From Costus lasius (taxonomy: Eukaryota; Streptophyta; Magnoliopsida; Zingiberales; Costaceae), in contig CM050446.2 in NCBI GenBank assembly GCA_027563935.2, positions 109,162,499 through 109,226,498 on the forward strand: DNA of 64,000 nucleotides, in the 5' to 3' direction. The number at the start of each line of letters is the position of its first letter. The first letter of the stretch is position 1. Below, one piece after another: positions 1-10,545 of this stretch. Both the position numbers and the translations under genes were made by a program. Below the pieces are notes generated by a model that searched no databases, had not been told where the DNA came from, and saw only the letters and a list, made by a program, of their open reading frames with translations.

Positions 1-335
1 ACCATTTCCTTCTCGTGGGCCGAGTATCGCTGCCCAGTCTCGTTTAGCTTTCGACTCTCGAAAGCTACAGGATGTCCATCCTGCAATAAGACACCGCTGA
101 TAGCTTGGTCCGAAGCATTGGTGTGAACCTCGAAAGGCAAACTGAAGTCGGGTAACTTCAGGATCGGTTCAAAGGCGATGCGGTCCTTCAACTCCTGGAA
201 GGCCGACTGACATCGATCATGCCACTCCCATTTCGAGTTCTTCTTTAGTAGATTACTGAGGGGTGCGGTTATTCTTGAACAGCCGGTGATGAACTTACGA
301 TAGAAGTTCACCACACCGAGGAAACTCCGCAACTC
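1..335 (-). pseudogene. A1 pol: RT connection and RNase H start (partial)
   Basis: The minus-strand translation matches the region between reverse transcriptase and RNase H of Ty3/Gypsy pol. It contains the RNase H opening block, with an Asp in a TNASDQAI context (consensus TDASDQAI), followed by GHPVAFESRKLNET. A TAA at about 339-341 interrupts the frame just before the SFLG block that A2 still shows. The rest of RNase H lies outside the window. Confidence 0.8.
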
Positions 336-338
336 GAT

Positions 339-1080
339 TTAGTTTGAGGGGGCGCGCCATTCCGCAATGGCTTGAATCTTCGCCTGATCCATGCGCACTT
401 GTCCGTGACCCACCACGTGACCATGAAATGTTATCTCATTCGTCTCGAATGAGCATTTCTCCAACTTTAAATAAAGTTGGTGATCCCTCAAAGTCTGTAA
501 CACCTGCCTCAAATGGCCCAGGTGCTCCTCAATGCTTGAGGAATAGATGACGATATCGTCTAAATACACGACCACGAACTCATCTAAGAATGGGGCGAGA
601 ACTTGGTTCATTAGATGGCAGAACGTGGCGGGTGCGTTTGTAAGTCCAAAGGGCATCACTAAGAACTCAAATGACCCGTATCGTGTAACACAAGTGGTTT
701 TCTTTTCGTCGCCCTCGGCGATACGAACTTGCCAATAACTGACCTCAAGTCTAGCTTTGTGAAAACCCTAGCTTTCCCAAGTCGATCTATCAGATCGGGG
801 ATAAGTGGAATAGGATAACAGTCCCTCACTGTTATCTTATTCAGGGCTCTGTAATCAACACAGAACCTAAGTGAGCCGTCCTTCTTCTTCTGGAAGAGAA
901 CAGGGGCCCCATATGGTGAAACCGTAGGCCGGAAAAACCCTGCTTCTAGCAATTCATCCAATTGCTTACGAAGCTCGGCTAACTCTACCGGAGCCATACG
1001 ATACAGAGCCTTAGAGGGAGGAGTAGACCCTGCCACAAGCTCAATCCTGTGGTCGATCCCTCTCCTAGGGGGAAGGTGTT
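339..1080 (-). pseudogene. A1 pol: reverse transcriptase, frameshifted
   Basis: Copies element RNA into DNA in the intact family. The N-terminal part holds [16 protein letters not shown] and the CVDYRALNK block. The C-terminal part holds [12 protein letters not shown] and the catalytic YLDD box (VVYLDDIVIYSS). The two parts are in different frames joined near 659-740, so a frameshift or small deletion lies there. The catalytic aspartates are present but the protein cannot be made as one chain. Confidence 0.85.
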
Positions 1081-2077
1081 TAGGGAGCTCCGATGGCATC
1101 ACATCGGAGTACTCATCTAACAAGCCCTTCACTATCGAGGGGGCTTCTCCTACCGCTAAGGCATTGGCTGATAAGGGGATCCCTCTTAAATCCCTCTTCT
1201 TTCCCTTCATCGTCGACGTGCTCCCAAGGCACGGCACGAAACCAGGGACTTGCTCATCATAAATCTGTATTCCATACAGATGTGGCATCACACCAATCTT
1301 GGCTTTCCTCAAAAGCTCAAGTCCAAAGATAGCTTCATAGTCAGCTAACTTTAAGATCTTTGCGTGGCAACGGCCCCGCCAATTACCCACCGCAATATCG
1401 ACGTCATATGATATCCCTGAGACTTGGGGGTCTACCTCACCGACCGACCTAACTCGGTCCCGTGCGGGGGATATCTTAAGGCCGATTCTAGCTGCTGTCG
1501 CTTGTCCAATAAATAAGTGCGAGGCACCCGTATCGATCATAGCATTCACATGTTGCACATTTAAAAGACAGTCAACATAAAGCAAGGTGGGCCTTTCATT
1601 GATAGATGAAGATGTTGCAAGTACAAGAGGGTTAAGGAGTCCCTCAGGCTTCTTTACATTTTCTTCCTCTGCCACTAAGGCAGCTAAATGATCCCTCTTT
1701 AGGCAGCTCTTCATCATATGTGGACCTCCACATATATAGTAGGCCATGCTGGTGCTTGCTGTCTTTGATGGCCCCGGGGTAGCTGGCCGGCCCTTCACCG
1801 ACTTGTACTCTTTTGGGGCAGCGTGGTTCTTCCTCACAAAGGGCCTCTTGCCCTTGGCCGCATAGGGGATCCTCGACCTCAAGGATGATGCGCCAGTGTG
1901 ATGATGCGGGGGCGGGGCCCTTGACTCCTTACGATCCGTAAGGCCTTCAGCAGCTATCATTGCCGCCTTAAGAGTTTGAAACTCTTGGCGGCGCAGTTCG
2001 TCCCGGGCCCACCCTTGGAGTCCATCCATGAAGTGGTAAAGTCGGGCCTTCTCCGACAAGTCATCGATCTCAAGCAT
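1081..2077 (-). pseudogene. A1 gag C-terminus and aspartic protease
   Basis: Open on the minus strand and continuous with the RT start. From the N-terminus: a gag tail ([17 protein letters not shown]), a decayed zinc knuckle and a retropepsin. The knuckle should be CX2CX3HX4C, but the first Cys is Tyr ([13 protein letters not shown]). The protease has an intact DTGAS active site near 1528-1545 and the usual downstream ILG-like block (IFGLELLRK). Gag and protease would be released as one polyprotein. Confidence 0.85.
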
Positions 2078-2691
2078 AACCTACGCAAACTGCTGGACAT
2101 AGTCCTTTATTGCGCCGGTGTGCTTGAGTCGCTTTAGGGCGTCACGCGCCGCATAGTAAGAGTTCCCGGGCAGGAACTGATTCTTGATCTCACTTTTGAG
2201 CTCTTCCCACGAGAGCTTTCGGGCTGGATCCTGCCCAAATAAGCTGGGTGCGTGAGTCTGCCACCACAGCTTTGCGTCTCCGGAGAGATACGCAATACAT
2301 GTATGAGCCTACACCTCATCAGGGACTTGAGCATTCTGAAAGAACAGCTCCATGTCCCACAGGAAGTTCTCAAATTCCTTAGTGGAGCGAATGCCCGTAA
2401 AGGGCACAGGTTCGTGAATGCGCCGTCGCACAGCGGTCACTTGGCCACCTTCGGCCGGACTTTGTGGCTGCGTTGCAGCACGCTTCAGGAGGATGACCTC
2501 CATTTTACATTCCTCAAGCTCCCAGCTTGGCGATCCACGCGGATCTGCAGGTCTGCGTTAGTAGCAGCCAAAGTATTGTTAGAGGTTATCAACCGCTTCA
2601 CCAGATCCACCAAGTTTTGGTCTCCCAGACCAGCAGCATCTCCTACAGCATCTTCAAGGATGCTGATGCATTCAGTGTTGTTCATCACCAT
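2078..2691 (-). pseudogene. A1 gag N-terminal half, broken
   Basis: The start is the ATG at 2691-2689, about 105 bases inside the primer site, and begins MVMNNTECISIL. The N-terminal part is coiled-coil-like, followed by retrotransposon gag fragments (ENFLWDMELFFQNAQVPDEV) in overlapping frames at 2134-2503. Frameshifts near 2480 and 2130 break the gene into three pieces. The capsid-like protein is therefore not produced whole. Confidence 0.75.
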
Positions 2692-2796
2692 TTTGTAGCT
2701 TCTGTTCAGTTACAGATTACAGCACAGTGTTCTGTTCCTTACAGAACCTACAGAACAACATAATATCCTAGAATACAACTTTGGAACATGAACTGG

Positions 2797-2808
2797 GCTC
2801 TGATACCA
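2797..2808 (-). promoter_or_regulatory. Primer binding site, tRNA-iMet (A1)
   Basis: The minus strand reads TGGTATCAGAGC, complementary to the 3' end of initiator methionyl tRNA, 3 bases inside the LTR edge at 2812. It sets the element strand and the LTR boundary. Confidence 0.9.
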
Positions 2809-2811
2809 GTC

Positions 2812-4488
2812 TGTCACGCCCACGATTAAGCTAACAAAAATTTTTAGAACTTAACAGCCAGATGCCTAAGAAACGAGTCTCACAGGACTCAACACAAGCA
2901 AAGAATCCCACGTAGGGGAACGAAGGCAACTAGGGCGCGGAAGCAAGAAACTCGGCCGAAGCTTCTGGACGAAGGCGTGACCGGCAGATGAAGAAATTTC
3001 ACCTCAGCCAACGAAGAACACGCAGAAATAGCCGACAGAAAAGCTGCATGCAGGCAGCGAGAAAAACAACAAGGTAACGAAAGCTACACGCAGGTAGCCG
3101 GAAGGAACGCGCGAAACAGGAGCGCGGGGAGAATGGGAGGGCGGTACACAGATAGCCGAAGCTACACGACCACAAGCACAAACTTACACACTGAAGCACA
3201 CTTGTCCACACACAGGCGGACGAAACAAAGCTGGGCGCAGGCAGCCGAACTAAGACCAAACGCGTCCACACGCAGGTGGACGAACCAGAGCAAGGAGGCA
3301 AAGAACGCAGCCGCTCGTCAAACTCGCATCGACATGGGAGAGAAGTAACCCACGAAACCTAGCGACTCCGGAACACCGGAAGAGGACGACGGAAGAAATG
3401 GAATGCCGTAAATAGAAGTATACGAGGAGAGAAATACCTCGCCGGAGTCGAGTCGTCGACTCCGCCGTTACTCTGCCGAGCCGGAGAGGAGGAAGAACGC
3501 CAAACAGGGGGCACAGGAGCTCCTTTGACGCCTCACCGCCCACAACCGCACCACTGGACGTCGAGGGAATGGTCAAGGGTCGCCGCCGACCATCGGACCG
3601 AGAGGGACGTGGGGAGCTGGAGCAGAACACAGAGTTAGCCGGAAAATCGCTGAGAGCCGTGTGAGCAGAGCAGGAAGAGAGAAAGAAAGAAGTTAATGTC
3701 GTGTGCCGGAAACGACGTTCGTTTCTGGTTTTGTTCCCTGCTGTGACGCTTCGCCTACCCGCCTTTCCAGCTTGACGACCAGGAGGACGAACCCGCGTTC
3801 GCCGCCTGGTTCCACGTAGGAAGCCGTTCGGGTGCGGTGCCAGCCTGGCAACCACGTCGAACGTCGCCGCCCACCGTCGCCATTGGCTCATTGCCACGCG
3901 GTCGACCGGCTCGCATCGCCCGTTGGCAACAGCTTGCACGCATGATCAGAGCGCATTGCCGTCGCCAGATGCGTCCCGCCACGCGGCAGTCGACGTGCTA
4001 CTCGATCTCCTCGCGCCGACCGCCCGCCTTCTTCTGAGGGCGTTGCTTCGCCGAACGAAGCCGACCGCCCGCTGCTCTCATGCCACACGGAAGCTCTGCC
4101 CACTGACAAAGCTCCACGCAGCGTAGTTGTGCCTGCCCGAGGTCGCCGCCGGCCTCGTCTTCCCCATCCGTCAGCGTGTGCCCCTGGAAACAAGACGCTC
4201 GCCGCTCGTCTCCACGTGCCTGAGATCTCACCGGATCTGTCCCCTCTCCGTGTGCTCCACGCGTCAAACCTGCCGCCGGTCTCCAGCCATCCGTCGCCGG
4301 CCGCCGCAGAGTTCGAAAGTGAGCTGCGTCACCAACGGACGCCATCGTCCGCCTCGACCTGACGCCGCTCGCCTGCCCGATTTTGAACGCAAGCCCTAAT
4401 TTGATTCGGGCAGAAGATTTCGCCCGATTTTGACCAGGTCAACTGTCTGTTGACTGGTCCAAATTGGGCCGTAATTCTGGGCCTAACA
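2812..4488 (-). repeat. A1 5' LTR (1677 bp)
   Basis: Bounded on the plus strand by TGTCACGCCC at 2812 and GGCCTAACA ending at 4488, so TG...CA with the primer site directly outside. GC-rich over 3400-4400. Long open frames inside it (for example 3250-3939 minus) have no recognisable protein signature and are treated as chance. The 3' LTR is outside the window, so the target duplication cannot be checked. Confidence 0.85.
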
Positions 4489-5163
4489 CATAGTGTATTC
4501 TCTTGGATTTAGTTGAAATGATGTTTTATGTCTCCAAGATTAGTTTAAAAACTCCTATGCCAAAAATTTTATACCAATTCTTTTCTCCATATATTTATAC
4601 TTTAGCATTAATGTAAATATCAATAGTTGCAATTAACTAATTAATACTTTCTTAGACTTAGTTTGGGACAGTTGCACTATTGAAGCTGTGATGTGACTCT
4701 AGGATATGCTTTTACTATTTTTAATGAGGGTATGATAGAGTTAATATGTTACTACTGGTGTTATTTTAAGTTCTAAATATTAATTAAGTTATAATATATC
4801 TTTTAAATTACATAATATAAAAATTAATAGTATATTTTTTAATACAAAATTATAATTAATTTATATAATATTACAAAATTTGCTTATAAAAAGTATCCAC
4901 TATATAGCATTTATTATACTATTTATTTGAACTAATCTAAATAATTAATATATATTTAATTAATAAAAAATATTAATTAATTAAATTATAATATATAAAA
5001 TACTAATTAGCAAAATATATTAAAGTTAAAATTATATATATCTTATAATTTTAAAAAGGTATATAATTAATATTTAATTTTAATATAAAATTTAATTTTT
5101 AATGTATTTAATTTTATTTTTTATATATTATATTATTTAATATATATAATGAGTAACTTAAAG
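4489..5163. other. AT-rich DNA without genes
   Basis: From about 4740 to 5160 this is almost pure A/T with many TTAATTAA-like and TATATA runs. No open frame, terminal repeat or promoter could be defended. It looks like unique or decayed intergenic sequence flanking A1. Confidence 0.6.
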
Positions 5164-5463
5164 TATGTGAGTAGTGGGCATCAAACCCATGTGCTCAAAC
5201 TTTAATGCCTCTTATACGCACCACAACTACTGCAACCCCTACATCCTATTTAGTAGAAGGGAAAGGATGGAAAAATATATTTTCCCTTTTTTATTAGGGC
5301 AGACAAATTCGATGAAGGAAGGAAATAGTGATATTTTTCCTTCGTTTTACAATCCGCCCAAATCGGACAGATTGCTATAGTATTTCCATTTTGTTCCTCG
5401 CCTTGCCCGCTCCCGTTGTTAGCCTCCCCTGCTACCACTGCCGCTCCTCTCTCGCTCGCCATT
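5164..5463. other. Short unclassified segment with small inverted repeats
   Basis: Contains complementary purine and pyrimidine stretches around 5258-5295 (GGGAAAGGATGG against TTTTCCC) and 5310-5345 (GGAAGGAAA against TTTTTCCTTC). No target duplication or transposon terminus could be fixed. No protein signature in any frame. Confidence 0.35.
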
Positions 5464-5760
5464 GCCAGTATTTCCCTACCGCTCCGCTACCGTGTCTGCT
5501 GCTCGCCTTGCCCGCCGCTGCTCGTCTCGCTGACTCTCCTCTCTTGTTCACCGTCATCGCTGCCAGTATTTCCCTTCTACTCCGCTACTCGCCTTGCCCG
5601 CTGCTGCCGCCGCTCGCCTTGCCATCGCTGCCTCGCCGACACTCATCTCTCGCTTGCAGTCGCTGCTCTTCTCTCTTGCTCGCGACTGTTAGTATTTCCC
5701 TTCCACTTCACTGCTGCGTCCGCTGCCCACCTCGACCGCTCCCGCTACCGCGTCCATTGG
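5464..5760. repeat. GC-rich minisatellite, three imperfect units
   Basis: Three units of roughly 100-125 bp, each opening with (G)CCAGTATTTCCCT or GTTAGTATTTCCCT, at about 5464, 5562 and 5688. Each continues with CTCGCCTTGCCCGC-like and CTGCTG-rich blocks. Open frames through the array (5328-5930 plus) are Ser/Pro/Leu-rich by-products of the repeat. Confidence 0.6.
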
Positions 5761-5926
5761 CCATCTGTGCCTCGCCATTCACAGTTGGTCGGATGCAGTT
5801 GCCGCACGCACAGCCACTCGCAGCTGGCCAGACACAGCCGCTAGCCAACGAGGGAGAAAGTTACTGTTGGACACGAGCAAGGCACGTGAGCCAACATTCC
5901 TCTCCTCCCCTTTTTCCCTTCCCTCT

Positions 5927-7393
5927 CTAAACCCTTTCCTCCAATCTTTCCATCCACTCTAGTAAACAGGGTACTAAGGTTGAGTGTGACCGTGTTGTGC
6001 TGTTGCAGTTGTGACATGCTTTCACTGTAGCATTTGCCATTTGAGGTGTTTTGGTTGACGTATGCAATGTTGTAGTGACTTGTACATGCATGCAAAAACA
6101 AAAGTTAAAGTCATGAAAAGAATAATCAATAATTTTTCTATATTTATCCAAGACTAGTATCATGCATTCTTCATTTGGATTTTCATTAACAAATGGAGGA
6201 AGATTAGAATTAAAATCAAAGAATTCATACCTTGAATTGATCAAAAAGTTTTCAAAGTTCAAATTTGACTTTTCTCTTACCTCAATGCCAATGTAATCAA
6301 TGTCAATGTGCTCAAGAATCTCATGTGTTATCACCTTCTGGGTACTTGTGTTTGGATTTGAATCAAACAATATTTTAATCACCTCATTATCTTTAAAATC
6401 ATCTCCATCATTAATCATGCAAATTTCTAATGGATTTCCCTGGAGAATAAGAATTGATCGTACAATATACATAAGATCCTCTTCCTCATAATTTTTCTCA
6501 ATTTCTTTCTCTTCAATGGGGCATTTCATCTTAACACTGTAAATTTCATCCCCATCTATTTCGCTAATTCTTTCTTGAGGATCCTTAAATTCATCATCCT
6601 TCTTCTCACAAGACTCAAAAAATTCATTAATCTCTTCAAACATGTCCCAAGTATTTGTGTTGCAAGACACTTCATTATGTGAGAGGGGACTAGATGGCTG
6701 GTGAATTTCAGAGGAAGGTAAATCAAAATCATCCAAATCATCAAAATTTTTAAAATCATCAAAATTCAAAGAAGGTAAATCACAATCATCAAAATTTGCA
6801 GAAGGTGAATTACAATCAGGAGTCATGACTAATGATTGATCTATCTCAACAAAATTCTCAGATTTATCCTGGATTTCATCCTCTATATCATTTTTATCAT
6901 AGCCATCAATTATACTATGATTATTCTCACTTTCCAAATCAAACTCAAGTATACAACTTTGTTGTGCTATCTGGGCTTCTAGCATTTTAGTATTAGCACA
7001 TATAGATTCTACTTGAGAAGTAAGCTGAGCAATCATCTCACTAAGATCTTCAAGTTCCTTACTCTGATTTATCATAATTTTTTCAAGCATGGATTCTAGC
7101 ATAGATTCTTCAGATTCCTCAAAGTGTGGTTCTGAAATATTATTCGAGAAATCCTCATCAAAAGAAGTTTGGTGATTTTTCCATCTAGAATTATACTGAT
7201 CATCTTGGTACCATGATAAATTAGAACTGGCAGGATTTCCAAATTGGCACTCAGAAGGATAATGATAATAACTTCCACAAATATCACAAGTAACAGTAGA
7301 TTGCATTCTAAAATATTCAGTATGTTGAGAAACAGAATTCACCCTTGCTGCAGGCGATTGAAATGCAATTGTGTCATATTCTCTTGTCTGCAT
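5927..7393 (-). CDS. Acidic CCHC protein of a non-autonomous LTR element
   Basis: About 488 codons, uninterrupted. I chose the ATG at 7393; the open frame extends four codons upstream without another ATG. Residues about 35-50 form a CX2CX4HX4C knuckle (CDICGSYYHYPSEC). Next comes a Glu-rich stretch and a predicted coiled coil (ESMLESMLEKIMINQSKELE). The middle third is rich in Asp, Glu, Ser and Asn, with FDD/DLPS repeats. No retrotransposon gag domain, protease or RT is present. The last 50 residues or so may be read from flanking DNA after truncation. The knuckle suggests nucleic-acid binding, perhaps RNA packaging in trans (inference). I do not recognise the remainder. Confidence 0.6.
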   Translation of the reverse strand: MQTREYDTIAFQSPAARVNSVSQHTEYFRMQSTVTCDICGSYYHYPSECQFGNPASSNLSWYQDDQYNSRWKNHQTSFDEDFSNNISEPHFEESEESMLESMLEKIMINQSKELEDLSEMIAQLTSQVESICANTKMLEAQIAQQSCILEFDLESENNHSIIDGYDKNDIEDEIQDKSENFVEIDQSLVMTPDCNSPSANFDDCDLPSLNFDDFKNFDDLDDFDLPSSEIHQPSSPLSHNEVSCNTNTWDMFEEINEFFESCEKKDDEFKDPQERISEIDGDEIYSVKMKCPIEEKEIEKNYEEEDLMYIVRSILILQGNPLEICMINDGDDFKDNEVIKILFDSNPNTSTQKVITHEILEHIDIDYIGIEVREKSNLNFENFLINSRYEFFDFNSNLPPFVNENPNEECMILVLDKYRKIIDYSFHDFNFCFCMHVQVTTTLHTSTKTPQMANATVKACHNCNSTTRSHSTLVPCLLEWMERLEERV

Positions 7394-7582
7394 CGCCGGT
7401 GGCACATATGTCTAACCTGACCATTGACATTGTTTTTTTAATAAAATTCAGAAATATAAAAAAATACGAAAAACAAACAAAACAAAAATGAAAACAAGAA
7501 TAAAAAATAAAAATAAAAATAAATAAATAAATAAATGTCTAGTCTATAAATCTCATGATTAAATCAATATTGACTGGCCTGA

Positions 7583-7600
7583 TCCCCGGCAATGGCGCCA
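7583..7600 (-). promoter_or_regulatory. Primer binding site, tRNA-Asp type
   Basis: The minus strand reads TGGCGCCATTGCCGGGGA, which matches the complement of the tRNA-Asp 3' end with one mismatch. It lies 6 bases from the LTR edge at 7607. Confidence 0.85.
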
Positions 7601-7606
7601 AAAACT

Positions 7607-9047
7607 TGATAGCGATCCGCAAGTGCACGGATTTTTATCGAAGTAATAAAAGATTATCGATCCCACGAGGATCAGACGGTCAAGTACAGATTACACGATT
7701 GATCTATATCTAGACGATTCAAATAGGGTTTTTGTTTTGGAAACTTCTCATGCAAGAAAATAAAAAGGTGGTTTTAGGGTTTTGGCTAAAAATCAATTCA
7801 GATAAAATCAGGACTTAGGGTTTCACCATGCTGACGATTATGACTTTAATAAAAATAAATCTTTGATTAGAAAATTATAGTTTTGAAAGGGATTTTTCCT
7901 AAGGTACAGACTACCTCCTCCCGGAGTGCAATCCAGTATCTATTTACATTAATTCCCTACTCCCGTGACAATTAACATAAATAGACCCATTAAGTTCTGT
8001 GAAAAACCATAGCAATCCTTCAAGTGAATCCGAACTACTCCCGTGATCGGATTCACAGGTTTGAAAAGAATAGATCCGACGTTGCGATTCACCTCCCGGT
8101 CCTTCTTGCATCATCTAAGACGTAAAATTACTTGATCAGGGTAATTCAGGAAATAAACACAATTCTAATCAAATCAATACTATAAAAATTCATGTAAAAG
8201 ATTTAGAACAATATATTTAATCCATAAATCGTCAACGGGCTATTCCCCAAAATCCCGAAATAAGGTTTACACGTTCATATTCATAACAAACAGCATGTTC
8301 ATTGATAAAAATCTCATGGAAACCCAATAAAAATATAAGAAATCGCTAGACAAGTAATTAGAAAAGCTTCCCCTCGACGTGGAGACGAAGATGAAGTATC
8401 CAATCCTTCCTTTGTGCTGCTTTCCCGATCGTTTTCTGCCCTGGAATTAAATCTCACCGTCGCCGCCGCCTCCTCTCATTTTCGTGCGTCGAAGCCCCCG
8501 AAACCCTTCCAAAACCTTTTCTTTTATAGTCTAATCAGTATAGAATCGGTCTAATTTTGGTTCAGTTTGGAGTCGAATCGAGTGTGAAACACGAAGGGGC
8601 GGAAACTTTTACAGTCGGTGATGAGTTTACGGCTTCGGCCGTAATTATTTCGGTGTATAATGTTTTTGGTCACAGAAACTTTTACGGCCCGTGATGGAAT
8701 TACGGCCTTGCCCGTGAAAGTTTCTGTTTATTCGTCCTCCGTTCATCGTCGCTTTTACGGCCGAATCAACAATTATGACCAAGGCCGTAAATGTCTCGTT
8801 CTTCACCGTTTTCGCCCCAAATTGGACGTGTGAGCTCGTGATCTCCTTGGGAATCATGCTTTGGCTTCAAAACCCTCAAAATCCATCATTTTTAGGCCAT
8901 TTTACCTACATTTTCACAAAAACAAAGAAAAGTGAAGATTCTATGCAAAGTAAGATAAAAATACTAAAAGTAGCACAAAATCATGCAAATAAGCCCAAAA
9001 TATGATCTAAAACATAGGCAAAAACATGGTGTAAAAATCACTTATCA
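7607..9047 (-). repeat. 5' LTR of the truncated Athila/Tat-like element (1441 bp)
   Basis: The plus strand starts TGATAGCGATCC and ends CACTTATCA. The first 70 bases, with AAGTGCACGG, TATCGAAG and ATCGATCCCAC, recur in the other Athila-type LTRs of the window. A palindrome cluster sits at 8600-8795. It includes a perfect stem at 8627-8644 (TTACGGC, TTCG loop, GCCGTAA) and a spaced pair TTTACGGCC / GGCCGTAAA at 8754 and 8783. Confidence 0.8.
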
Positions 9048-9388
9048 CACTACCACCCCTCTCAATACTATCCCAAGTACACAATCTAAGGAGTGTGAGT
9101 AGAAGGCTACACAAGGGTTGGGTAGGCTAATATTACACATTTGAGCCCACCATCCTAGAGTACTTGTGAAAACATAGTCCCCCACTCACATGTACATGCC
9201 CCGGGACAGTCCCCCGAGTGCATCACAACCTCCAATGACCAAAACACATGGCACACATGTGCCAAACCCTGTTTTTACATGGATTTACACAAATATCCAT
9301 GGTAATAACAAAAACACACATTGTTAGGGTCAGGTAACATAGTTTATTACACCCGAACTCCTCCGATCCCTAACATTCTCCCCCACTT
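9048..9388 (-). repeat. 3' LTR fragment and polypurine tract of element C2
   Basis: On the minus strand a tract GTGGGGGAGAA (about 9376-9388) is followed directly by TGTTAGGGATCGG at 9375. This is the usual polypurine tract / LTR start arrangement. The LTR is cut at 9047 by the neighbouring Athila-type LTR, leaving about 328 bp. Confidence 0.65.
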
Positions 9389-9403
9389 GGACGGTCGATG
9401 CCC

Positions 9404-10545
9404 TCATCGACATAAAACATCCTTGAAGGTTAGCTTCGAGGTTGAGACCCCACCATAACTGGGTAGATCTTTGGCTTCGTGCTGCGTCGTTGGGACCATG
9501 CACGGTTTGTCTCCCGCCATTATGCACAGTGCGTTCATGAACGGCATCGGTGCTGTTTGGGCTGTCTTCAAAAGCTCTGTTCCGAGGATGATCTTGAAGT
9601 CATCCAAGGATACCACCATGAAGCCAGTTCGCCCCCACCAGTCTCCAATTATGATGGGTGCGCTTTTGGCTGAACCGAACGTCTTCTGTGCCTTTGAGTT
9701 CAGGCACTTCACTTGGCCCTCGCATTCATCATACCTGAGGTGGAGTCTAGTAGCTTCCTCTTTTGAGATGAAGTTGTGACTCGCCCTGGAGTCAATCATA
9801 GCTTCAGCTTTGCGGCCAAACAACTTGACCTTAACATACATCAGTCCATTAGTGTCCTTCAATTGTTCAGGGGTTTTTGGCTACTCCACTTGAGTTTGGA
9901 TGGTATTTACGCACTTGACGGCTCCCATCCTAGAAGAACTCTTGCCTTTGCACCGGCTATCATCAGAGTCACTTGAGCTGCTCGCTTTCATCGGAGCTTT
10001 TCCTTTGCGCTTGTTGTCGGTTGAAGCCTTCTCAACCAACATTGCACTCAACATCTTCCTCTGTTGGCAATCATGTATGTGGTGTTTGCCGCCACATAAA
10101 TAACATATGTATGGCTGGTTGTTCGGTGGGTTTCTTTAGTTGCCACCGTTGTGGGGTCGCTAGGGTCTGTTCTGATGCTGGGTCTCGTTATTCTGCGGAC
10201 TGTGCGATGGACTCCTCCTATATTGATTCCCATTATGATGCTGAGGACTCCTGTGATTGTCCCCCTGTCTATTCCCATTCACTTGCGGAGGTCGCTGCGG
10301 TGGTGAAGGTCGGGCTTGAAGTTAGTCAGTTGCTTCGTTGCAGTTTGTGCGGATGCAAAATCCTGGACATTCCTCCTTTGCAACTCTTGTTGTGCCCAAG
10401 GTTGCAAGCCATCGATGAAGAAAAATAACTTTTCTTCATCTGCCATCCTGATGTCTAGGGAGATAGATGCGAACTTCCTAACATAATCACAGATGTCATC
10501 TGCATGACGGAGGTTCGACAACTTTTTCCTGACCATCAATCCCAT
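9404..10545 (-). pseudogene. C2 gag tail and dead aspartic protease
   Basis: Minus strand, Ty3/Gypsy. A gag C-terminal block (FIDGLQPWAQQELQRR) at 10280-10520 leads into a broken zinc-knuckle region (9973-10278) and a retropepsin-like domain (9404-9862). The active site reads MIDSRASH where the family has DTGASH, so the DTG triad is lost. The flap and hydrophobic blocks (IILGTELLK) remain. No RT follows: the polypurine tract lies 15 bases beyond, so pol was deleted. Confidence 0.7.

Larger units (their letters stand above)
1..4488 (-). mobile_element. Ty3/Gypsy retrotransposon A1, cut by window edge
   Basis: On the minus strand the order is 5' LTR (2812-4488), tRNA-iMet primer site, gag, protease, reverse transcriptase, RNase H. 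The element runs off the window at base 1, so integrase and 3' LTR are not visible. Domain order PR-RT-RH is that of Ty3/Gypsy. The polyprotein resembles element A2 at 50306-60249, which has a chromodomain, so A1 is probably a chromovirus too (inference). The LTR sequence differs from that of A2, so they are related but separate families. Frameshifts and stops show it is dead. Confidence 0.9.
5927..9047 (-). mobile_element. Truncated non-autonomous Athila/Tat-like LTR element
   Basis: Minus strand: 5' LTR 7607-9047, tRNA-Asp primer site, A-rich leader, and one long ORF with a zinc knuckle but no gag matrix/capsid domain and no pol. No second LTR or polypurine tract is seen before the AT-rich DNA on the left, so the 3' end is lost, probably near 6120-5930. 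The tRNA-Asp primer site is typical of the Athila/Tat lineages of Ty3/Gypsy (established knowledge). Confidence 0.75.

Noticed and set aside
3250..4345. Several long overlapping frames in the A1 LTR
   Set aside because: GC-rich LTR sequence; no known domain; frames on both strands equally long.
5328..5930. 200-codon Ser/Leu/Pro-rich frame
   Set aside because: Follows the minisatellite units; composition explains the openness.
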